A stretch of DNA of 64,000 bases from Gemmata palustris. GTDB taxonomy: Bacteria > Planctomycetota > Planctomycetia > Gemmatales > Gemmataceae. Of the stretch, positions 55,137 to 63,584 are shown piece by piece; positions within the stretch are counted from its first letter, which is position 1; the number at the start of each line of letters is the position of its first letter. The stretch spans positions 1,798,001 to 1,862,000 of the forward strand of contig NZ_JAGKQQ010000001.1 of NCBI RefSeq assembly GCF_017939745.1. The letters are read 5' to 3'. The position numbers and the translations under genes are program-made. The notes under the pieces were generated by a model. The model had not been told where the DNA came from. It saw only the letters and a list, made by a program, of their open reading frames with translations, and ran no database searches.

Positions 55137-55166
55137 AAGAGCACAGGGCTCCCGCCCTGTGCTCTT
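55137..55166. terminator. Perfect hairpin at a convergent junction
   Basis: AAGAGCACAGGGC (55137-55149) and GCCCTGTGCTCTT (55154-55166) pair perfectly with a four-base loop. It contains the GCACAGGGC core of the larger repeat family and is 14 bases from the end of the DUF1559-like gene. Confidence 0.7.
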
Positions 55167-55179
55167 CATACCAACCGAC

Positions 55180-55872
55180 TCACTTCTGAAGTTTCCGCGT
55201 ATCGACCGGTTGGCCGTCGTCCGGCATGATGACTTTCTTCATTTCGTCCGCGTCGAAGTCCTTTTTGACACGGAAAACGGACCCGTCACCGAGTAGGACG
55301 TGGAACTCGCCGTCGAACAATCCGCCGAGTTTGGGTAGAGGCTGTTTGGCACCGAAGGGAAGGTCCGCGGGTTGCGACCAGAGCACCGGGTCGCCCGCCT
55401 CGACCACCAGTGCGGTGTTGGACGTGCCGTCGGGAATCGTGCTGAGCTTGTAGCTGCCCTTCTCGTTGAAGAGCGTGTCCTTCCCGACGAACCGCTGGTA
55501 GAACGTCTCGCCGGCCTTTGCTTTCCCGCGCACGGGGGCATAAATCTTCGGCATCTTGGCGACGAGTTTCTTGTTGTGCGCGCTGTCCCACGGCTCGTCT
55601 AGTTTGAACTCCTTGTACAGTTTGTCCTCGTCCAAATACGGCAGGAGCGCGACGCGCCAGCTCAAAATCACCCGGCCGTCCTTGTCCGTAATGTCGTCGG
55701 CCAACTGGAGCTCGTGTGCATCGCTGTAGCCGTGGAACGCGAGCCCGATTTGTTTGAGGTTCCGGAGCACCGTTTCGAGTTCCTTCTTCGTCGGCTCGTC
55801 CGCCACCGGCGCGGACAGCCCCACAGCGCTCACGAGGAGCGCCAACATCAGAACGCACGTTTTTGCGGGCAT
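55180..55872 (-). CDS. DUF1559-like exported protein
   Basis: A 230-residue exported protein. The signal peptide (about 1-24, CVLMLALLVSAVGLSAPVA) replaces the type IV pilin-like leader of the usual DUF1559 family. The domain is recognised by NLKQIGLAFHGYSDAH, ILSWRVALLPYLDEDKLYKEF, DEPWDSAHNKKL, TFYQRFVGK, IPDGTSNTALVVEAG and VLLGDGSVFRV. Such proteins are expanded in planctomycetes; their role is unknown. It is followed by a hairpin shared with convergent queE and lies 25 bases downstream of glgB on the same strand. Confidence 0.85.
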   Translation of the reverse strand: MPAKTCVLMLALLVSAVGLSAPVADEPTKKELETVLRNLKQIGLAFHGYSDAHELQLADDITDKDGRVILSWRVALLPYLDEDKLYKEFKLDEPWDSAHNKKLVAKMPKIYAPVRGKAKAGETFYQRFVGKDTLFNEKGSYKLSTIPDGTSNTALVVEAGDPVLWSQPADLPFGAKQPLPKLGGLFDGEFHVLLGDGSVFRVKKDFDADEMKKVIMPDDGQPVDTRKLQK

Positions 55873-55897
55873 CGTGAACCCCCGAGAGCGAGTCGGA

Positions 55898-57871
55898 TTA
55901 CAACTTCCCCTTGAAGAAGACGGCGCCCAACGGAGGCAGATTCAGCGCCACGGAATATTTTTGGCCGTGAATCGGCTGGAACTCGGCGTACACGCCGCCC
56001 GCGTTGCCGACGTTGCTCCCGCCGTAAACGCCCGCGTCGGTGTTCATCACCTCGGTCCACGCACCGGGGCCGGGTACGCCGACGCGGTAGCCCGGGCGCG
56101 GGATGGGCGTGAAGTTGTACACGATGAGGATGACGTCCTCACCTTTACCCTTCCGCACGCAGCAGATGACGCTGTTCGCGGCGTCGGTGCAGTCGATCCA
56201 CTCGAACCCGCCGGGCTGGTTGTCCAGTTCGTGCAGCGCGGGCTCGGCCGCGTAGAGCTTGTTCAGGTCGCGCACCACGTCCTGCACGCCCTTGTGCGGG
56301 CCGTACTTCAGGAGGTGCCAGTCGATGCTCTGGTCGTGCCGCCACTCCTGGCGCTGCGCGATCTCGTCGCCCATGAAAATGAGCTTCTTCCCGGTCATGC
56401 CCCACTGGTACGCGAAGAGCAGCCGCATGCTCGCGAACTTCTGCCACTCGTCGCCGGCCATCTTGTCCCACAGCGGCCCCTTGCCCTGCACCACCTCGTC
56501 GTGCGAGAGCGGCATCACGAAGCTCTCGTTGTAGGCGTAGAGCATGCGGAACGTGAGGTCGTTCTGGTGGTGCTTCCGGTGGATCGGGTCCATCATGAAA
56601 TATTTGAGCGTGTCGTGCATCCAGCCCATGTCCCACTTGTAGCCGAAGCCCAAGCCGCCGACGTAAGTGGGGCGCGACACCATCGGCCACGCGGTCGATT
56701 CCTCCGCGAAGGTCTGCACGTCCGGGAAGTGGCGGTACACTTCCTCGTTGAAGCGGCGCAGGAAGTTGACCGCGTCGATGTTCTCGCGGCCGCCGTACTG
56801 GTTCGGCACCCACTCGCCCGCCTTGCGCGAGTAATCCAGGTACAGCATGGACGCGACCGCGTCGACGCGCAGCCCGTCGATGTGGTACTTGTCCAGCCAG
56901 AACATCGCGGACGAGAGCAGGAAGCTCCGCACCTCGTGGCGGCTGTAGTTGAAGACGTAGCTGCCCCAATCCGGGTGGAACCCCTGTTTGGCGTCCGCGT
57001 GCTCGAAGAGTGCGGTCCCGTCGAACCGCGACAGGGCCCAGGCGTCCGTCGCGAAGTGGCTCGGCACCCAGTCGAGGATCACCGCGACGCCGTACTGGTG
57101 CAGGGTGTCCACGAGGAACATCAGGTCTTGCGGCGTCCCGTAGCGGCTGGTCGCGGCGAAGTACCCGGTCGTCTGGTAGCCCCACGACGCGAAGAACGGG
57201 TGCTCCGTGATCGGCAGCAGCTCGACGTGCGTGAACCCCATGTCCCGGCAGTACGCGGCGAGCTTCGGGGCCACGTCGCGGTAGTTCAGCGAGTGGTACG
57301 GCGGGTCGGCCTCGCGCATCCACGAGCCGAGGTGAACTTCGTAAATGCTCACCGGCTTGTCGTGCCCGCCCTTCGCCTTCCGGGTCGCCATCCAGTCGGC
57401 GTCGTTCCACTTGTAGCCGAGATCCCAGGTCACCGCGGCCGACTTCGGCGGGATCTCGCACGTGAACGCGAACGGGTCGGTCTTCTCGGCGATGAACCCG
57501 CCGGGCGCGGCGACGTGGTACTTGTAACAGGTGCCCGCCTTCACGCCCGGAATGAAGGCGCCCCACACGCCCGACGAGCCGATGGCGCGCATTGGGTGCT
57601 TGCCCCGGTCCCACTCGTTGAAGTCGCCGACCACGCTGATGTAATCCGCGTTCGGCGCCCACACCGCGAAGTGGTACCCGCTCACGCCGTCGACGGTCGC
57701 GGGGTGCGAACCGAGCTTGTCGTGGAGCCGGAGGTGGCTGCCCTCGTTAAAGAGGTACATGTCCTGCGGACCGAACCAGCCGTACTCGCCGGGAGCAGAA
57801 GGGTTGGGCACAGAGGGCGCGGGGTCCGAGCCGAACGGCAGGAACTTGGACGTTTCGCCGGCGTGACTCAT
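55898..57871 (-). CDS. glgB: 1,4-alpha-glucan branching enzyme
   Basis: A 657-residue GH13 enzyme that makes alpha-1,6 branches in glycogen. The N-terminal CBM48 domain (about 40-140) has HFAVWAPNADYISVVGDFN. The catalytic barrel has ELLPITEHPF, DWVPSHFA, GLRVDAVASML (nucleophile Asp about 336), TFAEESTAWP (acid Glu about 391) and PLSHDEVVQGKG. The C-terminal beta domain closes the protein. ATG 57871 (MSHAGETS) was chosen; a GTG at 57886 is possible. No other glycogen gene is adjacent, but DUF1559 follows 25 bases later. Confidence 0.93.
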   Translation of the reverse strand: MSHAGETSKFLPFGSDPAPSVPNPSAPGEYGWFGPQDMYLFNEGSHLRLHDKLGSHPATVDGVSGYHFAVWAPNADYISVVGDFNEWDRGKHPMRAIGSSGVWGAFIPGVKAGTCYKYHVAAPGGFIAEKTDPFAFTCEIPPKSAAVTWDLGYKWNDADWMATRKAKGGHDKPVSIYEVHLGSWMREADPPYHSLNYRDVAPKLAAYCRDMGFTHVELLPITEHPFFASWGYQTTGYFAATSRYGTPQDLMFLVDTLHQYGVAVILDWVPSHFATDAWALSRFDGTALFEHADAKQGFHPDWGSYVFNYSRHEVRSFLLSSAMFWLDKYHIDGLRVDAVASMLYLDYSRKAGEWVPNQYGGRENIDAVNFLRRFNEEVYRHFPDVQTFAEESTAWPMVSRPTYVGGLGFGYKWDMGWMHDTLKYFMMDPIHRKHHQNDLTFRMLYAYNESFVMPLSHDEVVQGKGPLWDKMAGDEWQKFASMRLLFAYQWGMTGKKLIFMGDEIAQRQEWRHDQSIDWHLLKYGPHKGVQDVVRDLNKLYAAEPALHELDNQPGGFEWIDCTDAANSVICCVRKGKGEDVILIVYNFTPIPRPGYRVGVPGPGAWTEVMNTDAGVYGGSNVGNAGGVYAEFQPIHGQKYSVALNLPPLGAVFFKGKL

Positions 57872-58222
57872 TGATGACCCTAGCACGATGAGAGTGTGTG
57901 GAGATAAGGAAGAAGTACCGGATTCGCGGCCCGCCCGCCAGACGCACGAGCGCGCTTACGGGTAAGAAGTGCAAACAAGTGCAACGATTGTGCCGCGAGC
58001 CTCCTTTCCTGGCAACCGCCCCACAAGATGGGGAAGTGAACCCCGCCCACAAGGGCGGTGGGTAAATACCACAAAGCCGTTTTGTAGTTGCGCAACTCCA
58101 CCAGCGAGTGTTAACGAGCGGGTGGGCACTCCGATTGGCCCATTTCCACACTAAACCGGGCAGTTGATTGCGTGTCTGCCCCGTTGCGCCCCACACCCAC
58201 CGCCCTTGTGGGCGGGCTTCAC
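57872..58222. repeat. Composite palindrome upstream of glgB
   Basis: Arms 58036-58063 and 58195-58222 pair over 28 bases with one mismatch. Each arm is itself a CCGCCC-ACAA-GGGCGG hairpin, as at 37818. Between them lies a GCGAGTGTTAACGAGCGGGTG string related to one near 42254. The second arm ends one base before the stop of the DUF4129 gene. No gene in the gap. Confidence 0.85.
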
Positions 58223-60100
58223 CTACACCCCAACACCCGCACCGTGGACCAACTGCTCCCACACGTCCTCCAGTACCGCGGGCGCGTTGCCCGGTATCGG
58301 GAGCGTGGAGTAGGCCATCCGCGTGTAGAGGTTGGTGAGCCGCGCGAGCGCCTCCGCGCGATCGGGAACCGCTTCTCCCACTCGGCGCGCGAACTCCAGC
58401 GCGGTTTCGGTCGGCTCGCACCCGACGTCGCGGTCCCACGCCCAGGCATCAAACGCTTCAAACGTGTACGCGATCAGTTCCGCCGGGTCGCGCCCGTCCG
58501 CGGTCCCATCGGCGAACGGGTTCGAGTACGCGCTGAAGGGCGGCGGGCGCACCGGCGCCAGCGGCTTCGCGTCCACTCCGGCGCTCCTGCGGACGGTGTC
58601 GACCTTCTTGCCGAACAGATTCGCCCACCACGCGCGGATGCCTTCGAGCCAGCGCCGTGCCCAATCGGTGAACGGCGCGAGGTACTTCAGCACGCCGAAG
58701 AACAGACCGAAAATAACGGCGAGGATAATCAGCGCGAACACGAGCCACTTCACGCCCTTCGCGACTTGAGCTAGCACGCCGCCGAGCTGCGAATCGGGCG
58801 GCGAGTCACGGGTCTGGTTGCGGTCCCCGCCATCGTCCTTCGCGTCGTCGGCTTCGCGATCCGGGCCGCCCCCGCGACTGTCGTCCTGGTCCTTTGGGGC
58901 TTCGGACTCGTTCCCCGATCCCTTTCCTTTGCCCTTTTCGTTCCCGCCGGACTGGTCCCCCTTCTTCCCGCTTCCGCCCTTGCCGTCTTGCCCCTTCCCA
59001 CCCGAACCCTTCTCGCCCTTACTTCCGCCGCCGGGGTTGCCGCCCTTCCCGCTCGCGGACCCGTTGCCGGCTTTGGTCTTGTTCCCGCCGCGGCCGTCCC
59101 CCTCGCCGGCCGAATCGCCGAGTTGGGCGTACTTTGAAGCATCTCGTTTGGCCTTCCCCGCGCGCTCGATGCCGAACCAGGGCACCTCGGAGTGCGGTCT
59201 GGGGAGGAACGCCCCGAGTACCAAGAACGCCACAATGAGTATTCCGCCCAGGCCGAGCCAGCTCGCGGTCATCGCGCCGGGCACTTTTGCTTTGCGCTGC
59301 CGCAAATAGCGCCGTACTCCCAACAGACTCGTCGTAACGAGTAGTCCGAGTGCGCTCGCGATATACACGGTCATCTGAACGAGCGTCGCCCACCGGCGCT
59401 TGTCGTCGTTGGGATCGACGAGCGACTGCCCCAGCGCGAATAACGGCAGCGCGGCGAGCGCGAAGTACAGCACCCACACGCCGGGGGTGTGACCGGTTTT
59501 TCGCTGCGTGTCGCGGTGCGCCTTGTACTTCTCGATCCAGTCCCACAAGCGCGAATCGTGCTGCGCTTTCTTTTTCTTCCCGCGCCGCTTGCGTTCCGGC
59601 TTGGGCTTCGGTTGAGAATTCCCCCCGTCCTCGCGGTCGGGGTTCACCTTCTCGTCGTCCGCATCGAGGCCCGCAGCCGAGAGCAACCCGCGCCCGCTCG
59701 CTTCCGCCTTCTCATCGATGTGGGTGCAGTCCCAGGTGAGTTTGTGCGCGCTCCACCAGACGAGAACGAGCAGCCCGAGGTTGACGAGCCAGCCCCAGGA
59801 TTTGAGCCACCCACCGGGGTACTCGACGTAAGAGAGCAGCGCCAGGTACGTGACGATCGCGAGAGCGATGCCATAAATTTTGGCGCGCCCGGCGTCGTGC
59901 TGGATGGCAATGCGCGCGACGAGCACCGCGGCGAACACGAAGAAAAACATCGTGTACAGGAGCCGGTCCGAGTACCGCCCCTCGTACAGCACCTCGATGA
60001 GGAAGAACACGAGGCTGCCGACCATGAGCATGACGAGCGCCGGGCTGAGCGCGGTCACGACGTAGTCGGCAACGGACGGCGATTCGCGTTCGGAGGCCAT
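58223..60100 (-). CDS. DUF4129 domain membrane protein
   Basis: A 625-residue protein. The first half has about seven membrane segments (for example ALVMLMVGSLVFFLIEVL and LYFALAALPLFALGQ) interrupted by a basic loop (PERKRRGKKKKAQ). Residues about 340-430 form a Gly/Lys/Ser/Asp-rich low-complexity stretch. After a last membrane segment (WLVFALIILAVIFGLFF) comes a C-terminal DUF4129 domain (AELIAYTFEAFDAWAWD, EFARRVGEAVPD, LTNLYTRMAYS). Members usually accompany transglutaminase-like and DUF58 proteins in exported peptide processing. ATG 60100 starts directly before the first segment. It lacks such partners in the window. Confidence 0.8.
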   Translation of the reverse strand: MASERESPSVADYVVTALSPALVMLMVGSLVFFLIEVLYEGRYSDRLLYTMFFFVFAAVLVARIAIQHDAGRAKIYGIALAIVTYLALLSYVEYPGGWLKSWGWLVNLGLLVLVWWSAHKLTWDCTHIDEKAEASGRGLLSAAGLDADDEKVNPDREDGGNSQPKPKPERKRRGKKKKAQHDSRLWDWIEKYKAHRDTQRKTGHTPGVWVLYFALAALPLFALGQSLVDPNDDKRRWATLVQMTVYIASALGLLVTTSLLGVRRYLRQRKAKVPGAMTASWLGLGGILIVAFLVLGAFLPRPHSEVPWFGIERAGKAKRDASKYAQLGDSAGEGDGRGGNKTKAGNGSASGKGGNPGGGSKGEKGSGGKGQDGKGGSGKKGDQSGGNEKGKGKGSGNESEAPKDQDDSRGGGPDREADDAKDDGGDRNQTRDSPPDSQLGGVLAQVAKGVKWLVFALIILAVIFGLFFGVLKYLAPFTDWARRWLEGIRAWWANLFGKKVDTVRRSAGVDAKPLAPVRPPPFSAYSNPFADGTADGRDPAELIAYTFEAFDAWAWDRDVGCEPTETALEFARRVGEAVPDRAEALARLTNLYTRMAYSTLPIPGNAPAVLEDVWEQLVHGAGVGV

Positions 60101-60371
60101 ACGGGTTTTCTATGAGTTGACCGCGGCGCGCGCCCGCGTGTACCGCGGTCAATCCATGACGCTTCTCGCGCCCCACGGTTTCGCGCGCGGCGCACCGAAG
60201 GTTACTCTCACCCGGCTACGCGCCCACACTTCTGCGGCTAGAAAAACAACGGCAGTGTCCCCAAAGGGCTTGAAACTGCTTCGCTCGGGTTGATCCCGGC
60301 CCCCGCGTCGGGCAAGATATATGCACTCCCGCCCGCCTTCCCGCCCGCTCATCGAGCCACGAGCCCGCCAC

Positions 60372-63179
60372 ATGCGCATTTCGATCCTCACCGTTCTCGC
60401 TTTGTTGTCTCCCAGCGCAGTGGTTCGCGCAGCCGAGCCGGTAGACAACGATTACTTCGAGAAGAAGGTGCGGCCGATCCTGGTCGCGAACTGCGTGAGT
60501 TGCCACGACGCGAAGAAGCAGAAGGGCGGGTTACGGCTCGACGCGAAGGCCGAGTTCGCGAAGGGCGGCGAGAGCGGCCCCGCGGTCAAGCCCGGTGACC
60601 CGGCCAAGAGCCAACTCGTCGCCGCCGTCGGCTACGCGGGCGAAGTCAAGATGCCCCCCAAGGGCAAGCTCTCGGACGCCGACATTGCCGTGCTCACGGA
60701 ATGGGTGAGGGGCGGCGCGCCGTGGCCCAACGACGGCGCGGGTTCGGCCGGCACGAGCGCGAAGTTCGATTTGCACGCGCGGGCAAAGGCGCACTGGTCG
60801 TTCGCCACGATCAAGCGCCCGCAACCGCCACAAATCACAAATCACAAATCACAAATCACAAATGAAATTGATCGGTTCCTGCTCGCACAGCTCGACAAAG
60901 CCGACTTAACGTTCGCTCCGCCGGCCGAAAAACGCACGCTGTTGCGCCGAATATACTTCGACCTGACCGGGCTCCCCCCCACGCCCGCGGAAATCGATGC
61001 GTTCCTGAAAGACGAATCGCCGAGTGCTTACGAGAAGGTCGTCGAAAAGCTGCTCGCGTCGCCCCAGTACGGCGAGCGCTGGGGCCGACACTGGCTCGAC
61101 CTCGTGCGGTACGCAGAAACGCAGGGCCACGAGTTCGACTTTGAAATCCCGGATGCGTGGCGCTACCGCGACTACGTGATTCGCGCGCTCAACGCGGACG
61201 TGCCGTTCGACCAGTTCCTCACCGAGCAGATCGCGGGCGACCTCCTCCCCCCGCGGCGCGCGCCGGACGGCACGAACGATGCGCTCGCCGCGACCGGGTT
61301 TTGGTGGCTCGGCGAGGCGAAGCACTCACCGGTCGATTCGCGCGCCGAGTTCGCCGACCGCATCGATAACCAAATTGATGTGTTCGGCAAGGCGGTGCTC
61401 GGCCTCACGATCAGTTGCGCCCGGTGCCACGATCACAAGTTCGACCCGATCGCGACCAAAGACTACTACGCCCTGTTCGGCGTGCTAAGTAGCTCGCGCT
61501 ACAACCGCGCCGATGTGAGCGACCCCGCCCCGACGATAAAATTGCTCGACGAAATGAAGACCGCCCGCGCAGAACTGGACCGCGTTCTGGGGCTCGCAAA
61601 GCCGGGAGCGGATGCCCCTCGTTCCCCTCAAGGAACGACCTGGCGCGAGAAGGCCGTCGAGTTCGAGCGCTTCGGTGGTGACTGGCAGAAGCGCTGGTTC
61701 ACCGACGGGTTGGCGTTCCGCCCCGAAGCCGGCGACGGGTTCCCCCACAGCGGGCAGGAGTCGCGCAAACTCGTGGGCGCGCTCCGCTCACCGACGTTCG
61801 CCATCGACAAGCCGTACCTCGCGGTTCGCGTGGCCGGGCGCAGCGCGCGGGCGCGGCTCGTGCTCAACGGTCTGCAACTCATCCAAGACCCGATCTACGG
61901 CGGGCTCGCCCAGTCGATCAACCACGGCGAAGAGCTCCGCTGGATGGTGTTCGACTTGCGCATGTGGAAGGGCCAGCCCGCGTACCTGGAGTTGCTCGAC
62001 GACGGGCCGGGTTGGGTCGCGATCGCGGAAGCGTGGTTCGCGGACGCCCCGCCCCCGAGCGAACCGGGAGCCAAGGTGCGGTCCCCCGAACTGCCTGCTG
62101 ACCCCAACGCGGACAAACTCATTGCCCGCGTGCGCGAGATCGAGGCCAAAATCCCCGATCCCCGGCGCGCCCCCGCGATGGCCGACGGCAACGGCATCAA
62201 CGAACACGTGTTCATCCGCGGGAGCCACAAGAACCTCGGCACCGAGGCACCGCGGGCCACCCTCGAAGCGTTCGGCAGATCCGCGTTCGCCACCACCGGC
62301 AGCGGGCGCCTCGAACTCGCGCGCACCGTCACCGATCCGTCGAACCCGCTCGTCGCGCGCGTGATCGTGAACCGGCTCTGGAAGCACCACTTCGGCGAGG
62401 GGCTCGTTCGCAGCCCCGACGATTTCGGCCTCCAGGGGCAACGCCCCACGCACCCGGAACTGCTCGACTGGTTGGCGACCGAACTGGTCACGAAGAAGTG
62501 GAGCCTGAAGTCGATGCACCGGCTGATGGTGCTCTCCACCGCGTACCGGCAATCGAGCCGCGCGACACCGGAACAGACCGTGAAAGCGGTCACCGCCGAC
62601 CCACAGAACAAGTTGCTCCACCGGCAGAACGTGAAACGCCTCGAAGCCGAAGCGATCCGCGACAGCATCCTCGCGGTCAGCGGACGACTCGACCTCAAGA
62701 TGGGGGGCCAGGGCGCGCCACCGAGCCTCACCGACCACCAGGTCGGGCGCGGGCGCCCGGCGTCCGGGCCGCTCGACGGCGACGGCCGGCGCAGCGTCTA
62801 CCTGCAAGTGCGCCGAAACTTCATCAACCCGATGTTCACCGCGTTCGACTACCCCACGCCGTTCACCGCGATCGGCCGGCGCACCGTGTCCAACGTGCCG
62901 GCCCAGGCGCTTGTGATGCTGAACAACCCGTTCGTGCTCCAACAAGCGGAACTGTGGGCGAAACGCGCGCTCGCGGCACCGGGCCAGAAACCCGAGGACC
63001 GCGTGCGCCAGATGTACGCGACCGCGTTCGGGCGCGAGCCCACGAACGACGAACGAACCAGTGCGGTCGCGTTCGTGGCAGAACAGGCCGCGGAGTACGG
63101 CAAACCCGACCACCCGAAGGCGTGGGCCGACCTCGCCCACGTCCTGCTCAACGCGAAGGAGTTCATCTTCGTGGAGTGA
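60372..63179 (+). CDS. Exported DUF1549/DUF1553 protein with cytochrome c-type domain
   Basis: A 935-residue exported protein of the planctomycete-typical PSCyt1-DUF1549-DUF1553 layout. A signal peptide (about 1-21) precedes a haem-binding domain (about 24-120) with CVSCH and VKMPPKGKLSD. DUF1549 (about 165-400) has LLRRIYFDLTGLPPTPAEIDAF, YGERWGRHWLDLVRYA and CARCHDHKFDPI, a possible second haem site. DUF1553 (about 640-930) has RVIVNRLWKHHFGEGLV, LDWLATELV, LMVLSTAYRQSS and LNAKEFIFVE at the end. The function is unknown. A heptamer CACAAAT repeated five times (60829-60863) encodes a linker after the haem domain. ATG 60372 was preferred over 60321 by the signal peptide. Confidence 0.88.
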   Translation: MRISILTVLALLSPSAVVRAAEPVDNDYFEKKVRPILVANCVSCHDAKKQKGGLRLDAKAEFAKGGESGPAVKPGDPAKSQLVAAVGYAGEVKMPPKGKLSDADIAVLTEWVRGGAPWPNDGAGSAGTSAKFDLHARAKAHWSFATIKRPQPPQITNHKSQITNEIDRFLLAQLDKADLTFAPPAEKRTLLRRIYFDLTGLPPTPAEIDAFLKDESPSAYEKVVEKLLASPQYGERWGRHWLDLVRYAETQGHEFDFEIPDAWRYRDYVIRALNADVPFDQFLTEQIAGDLLPPRRAPDGTNDALAATGFWWLGEAKHSPVDSRAEFADRIDNQIDVFGKAVLGLTISCARCHDHKFDPIATKDYYALFGVLSSSRYNRADVSDPAPTIKLLDEMKTARAELDRVLGLAKPGADAPRSPQGTTWREKAVEFERFGGDWQKRWFTDGLAFRPEAGDGFPHSGQESRKLVGALRSPTFAIDKPYLAVRVAGRSARARLVLNGLQLIQDPIYGGLAQSINHGEELRWMVFDLRMWKGQPAYLELLDDGPGWVAIAEAWFADAPPPSEPGAKVRSPELPADPNADKLIARVREIEAKIPDPRRAPAMADGNGINEHVFIRGSHKNLGTEAPRATLEAFGRSAFATTGSGRLELARTVTDPSNPLVARVIVNRLWKHHFGEGLVRSPDDFGLQGQRPTHPELLDWLATELVTKKWSLKSMHRLMVLSTAYRQSSRATPEQTVKAVTADPQNKLLHRQNVKRLEAEAIRDSILAVSGRLDLKMGGQGAPPSLTDHQVGRGRPASGPLDGDGRRSVYLQVRRNFINPMFTAFDYPTPFTAIGRRTVSNVPAQALVMLNNPFVLQQAELWAKRALAAPGQKPEDRVRQMYATAFGREPTNDERTSAVAFVAEQAAEYGKPDHPKAWADLAHVLLNAKEFIFVE
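60829..60863 (+). repeat. Heptamer tandem repeat in a coding sequence
   Basis: CACAAAT five times without interruption, read as a Gln-Ile-Thr-Asn-His-Lys-Ser linker at about residues 153-164 of the DUF1549/1553 protein. Seven is not a multiple of three, so a change of one copy would shift the frame. Confidence 0.95.
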
Positions 63180-63185
63180 GGTGAT

Positions 63186-63375
63186 GAACAATGCAGCCGC
63201 GGATCACACAGATCACGCGGATCAGGCAGAAACGGAGATAGATCCGCGGCGGAAGATGGTTACCGGTCTTCGCCCCGGAGCGGCCGGTGTTCGTAGCACA
63301 GGGCTCCCGCCCTGTGCGCTCCTGTTTTGATCCGCGTGATCGGCGTTGATCCGCGGCTCTTTTTTGCCTTCCGCG
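63186..63375. repeat. Composite repeat: inverted GCGGATCA arms around a GCACAGGGC element
   Basis: Arms at about 63189-63217 and 63329-63358 are imperfect inverted copies of the GGATCAACGC-type repeat. Between them is the right part of the GCACAGGGC family, with a GCCCCGGAGCGGCC string at 63272-63285, and a GCACAGGGC-TCCC-GCCCTGTGC hairpin (63296-63317). The rest of the gap to 63584 has no gene. Confidence 0.8.
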
Positions 63376-63584
63376 TTGTCGTGCCTCTGCGTTCGCAACT
63401 TGAGCGTTTATTTGAAGGATTTTCGTCGTCCCGACCGGGTCCGGTCGTAACGGTGCCAATAACACCCTAAACCACCTAGTTTCCGCCGTTTGCCTTTGAC
63501 GTATTTTTACCCCAACTCTACCATCGTGAACACGGGGACCGTCTCCACCGTCGCCGCCCGTTCCGAATGTAGAGGTTGCAACTC

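Noticed and set aside
55754..57874. A 706-codon plus-strand frame
   Set aside because: It is antisense to glgB, whose catalytic motifs are complete.
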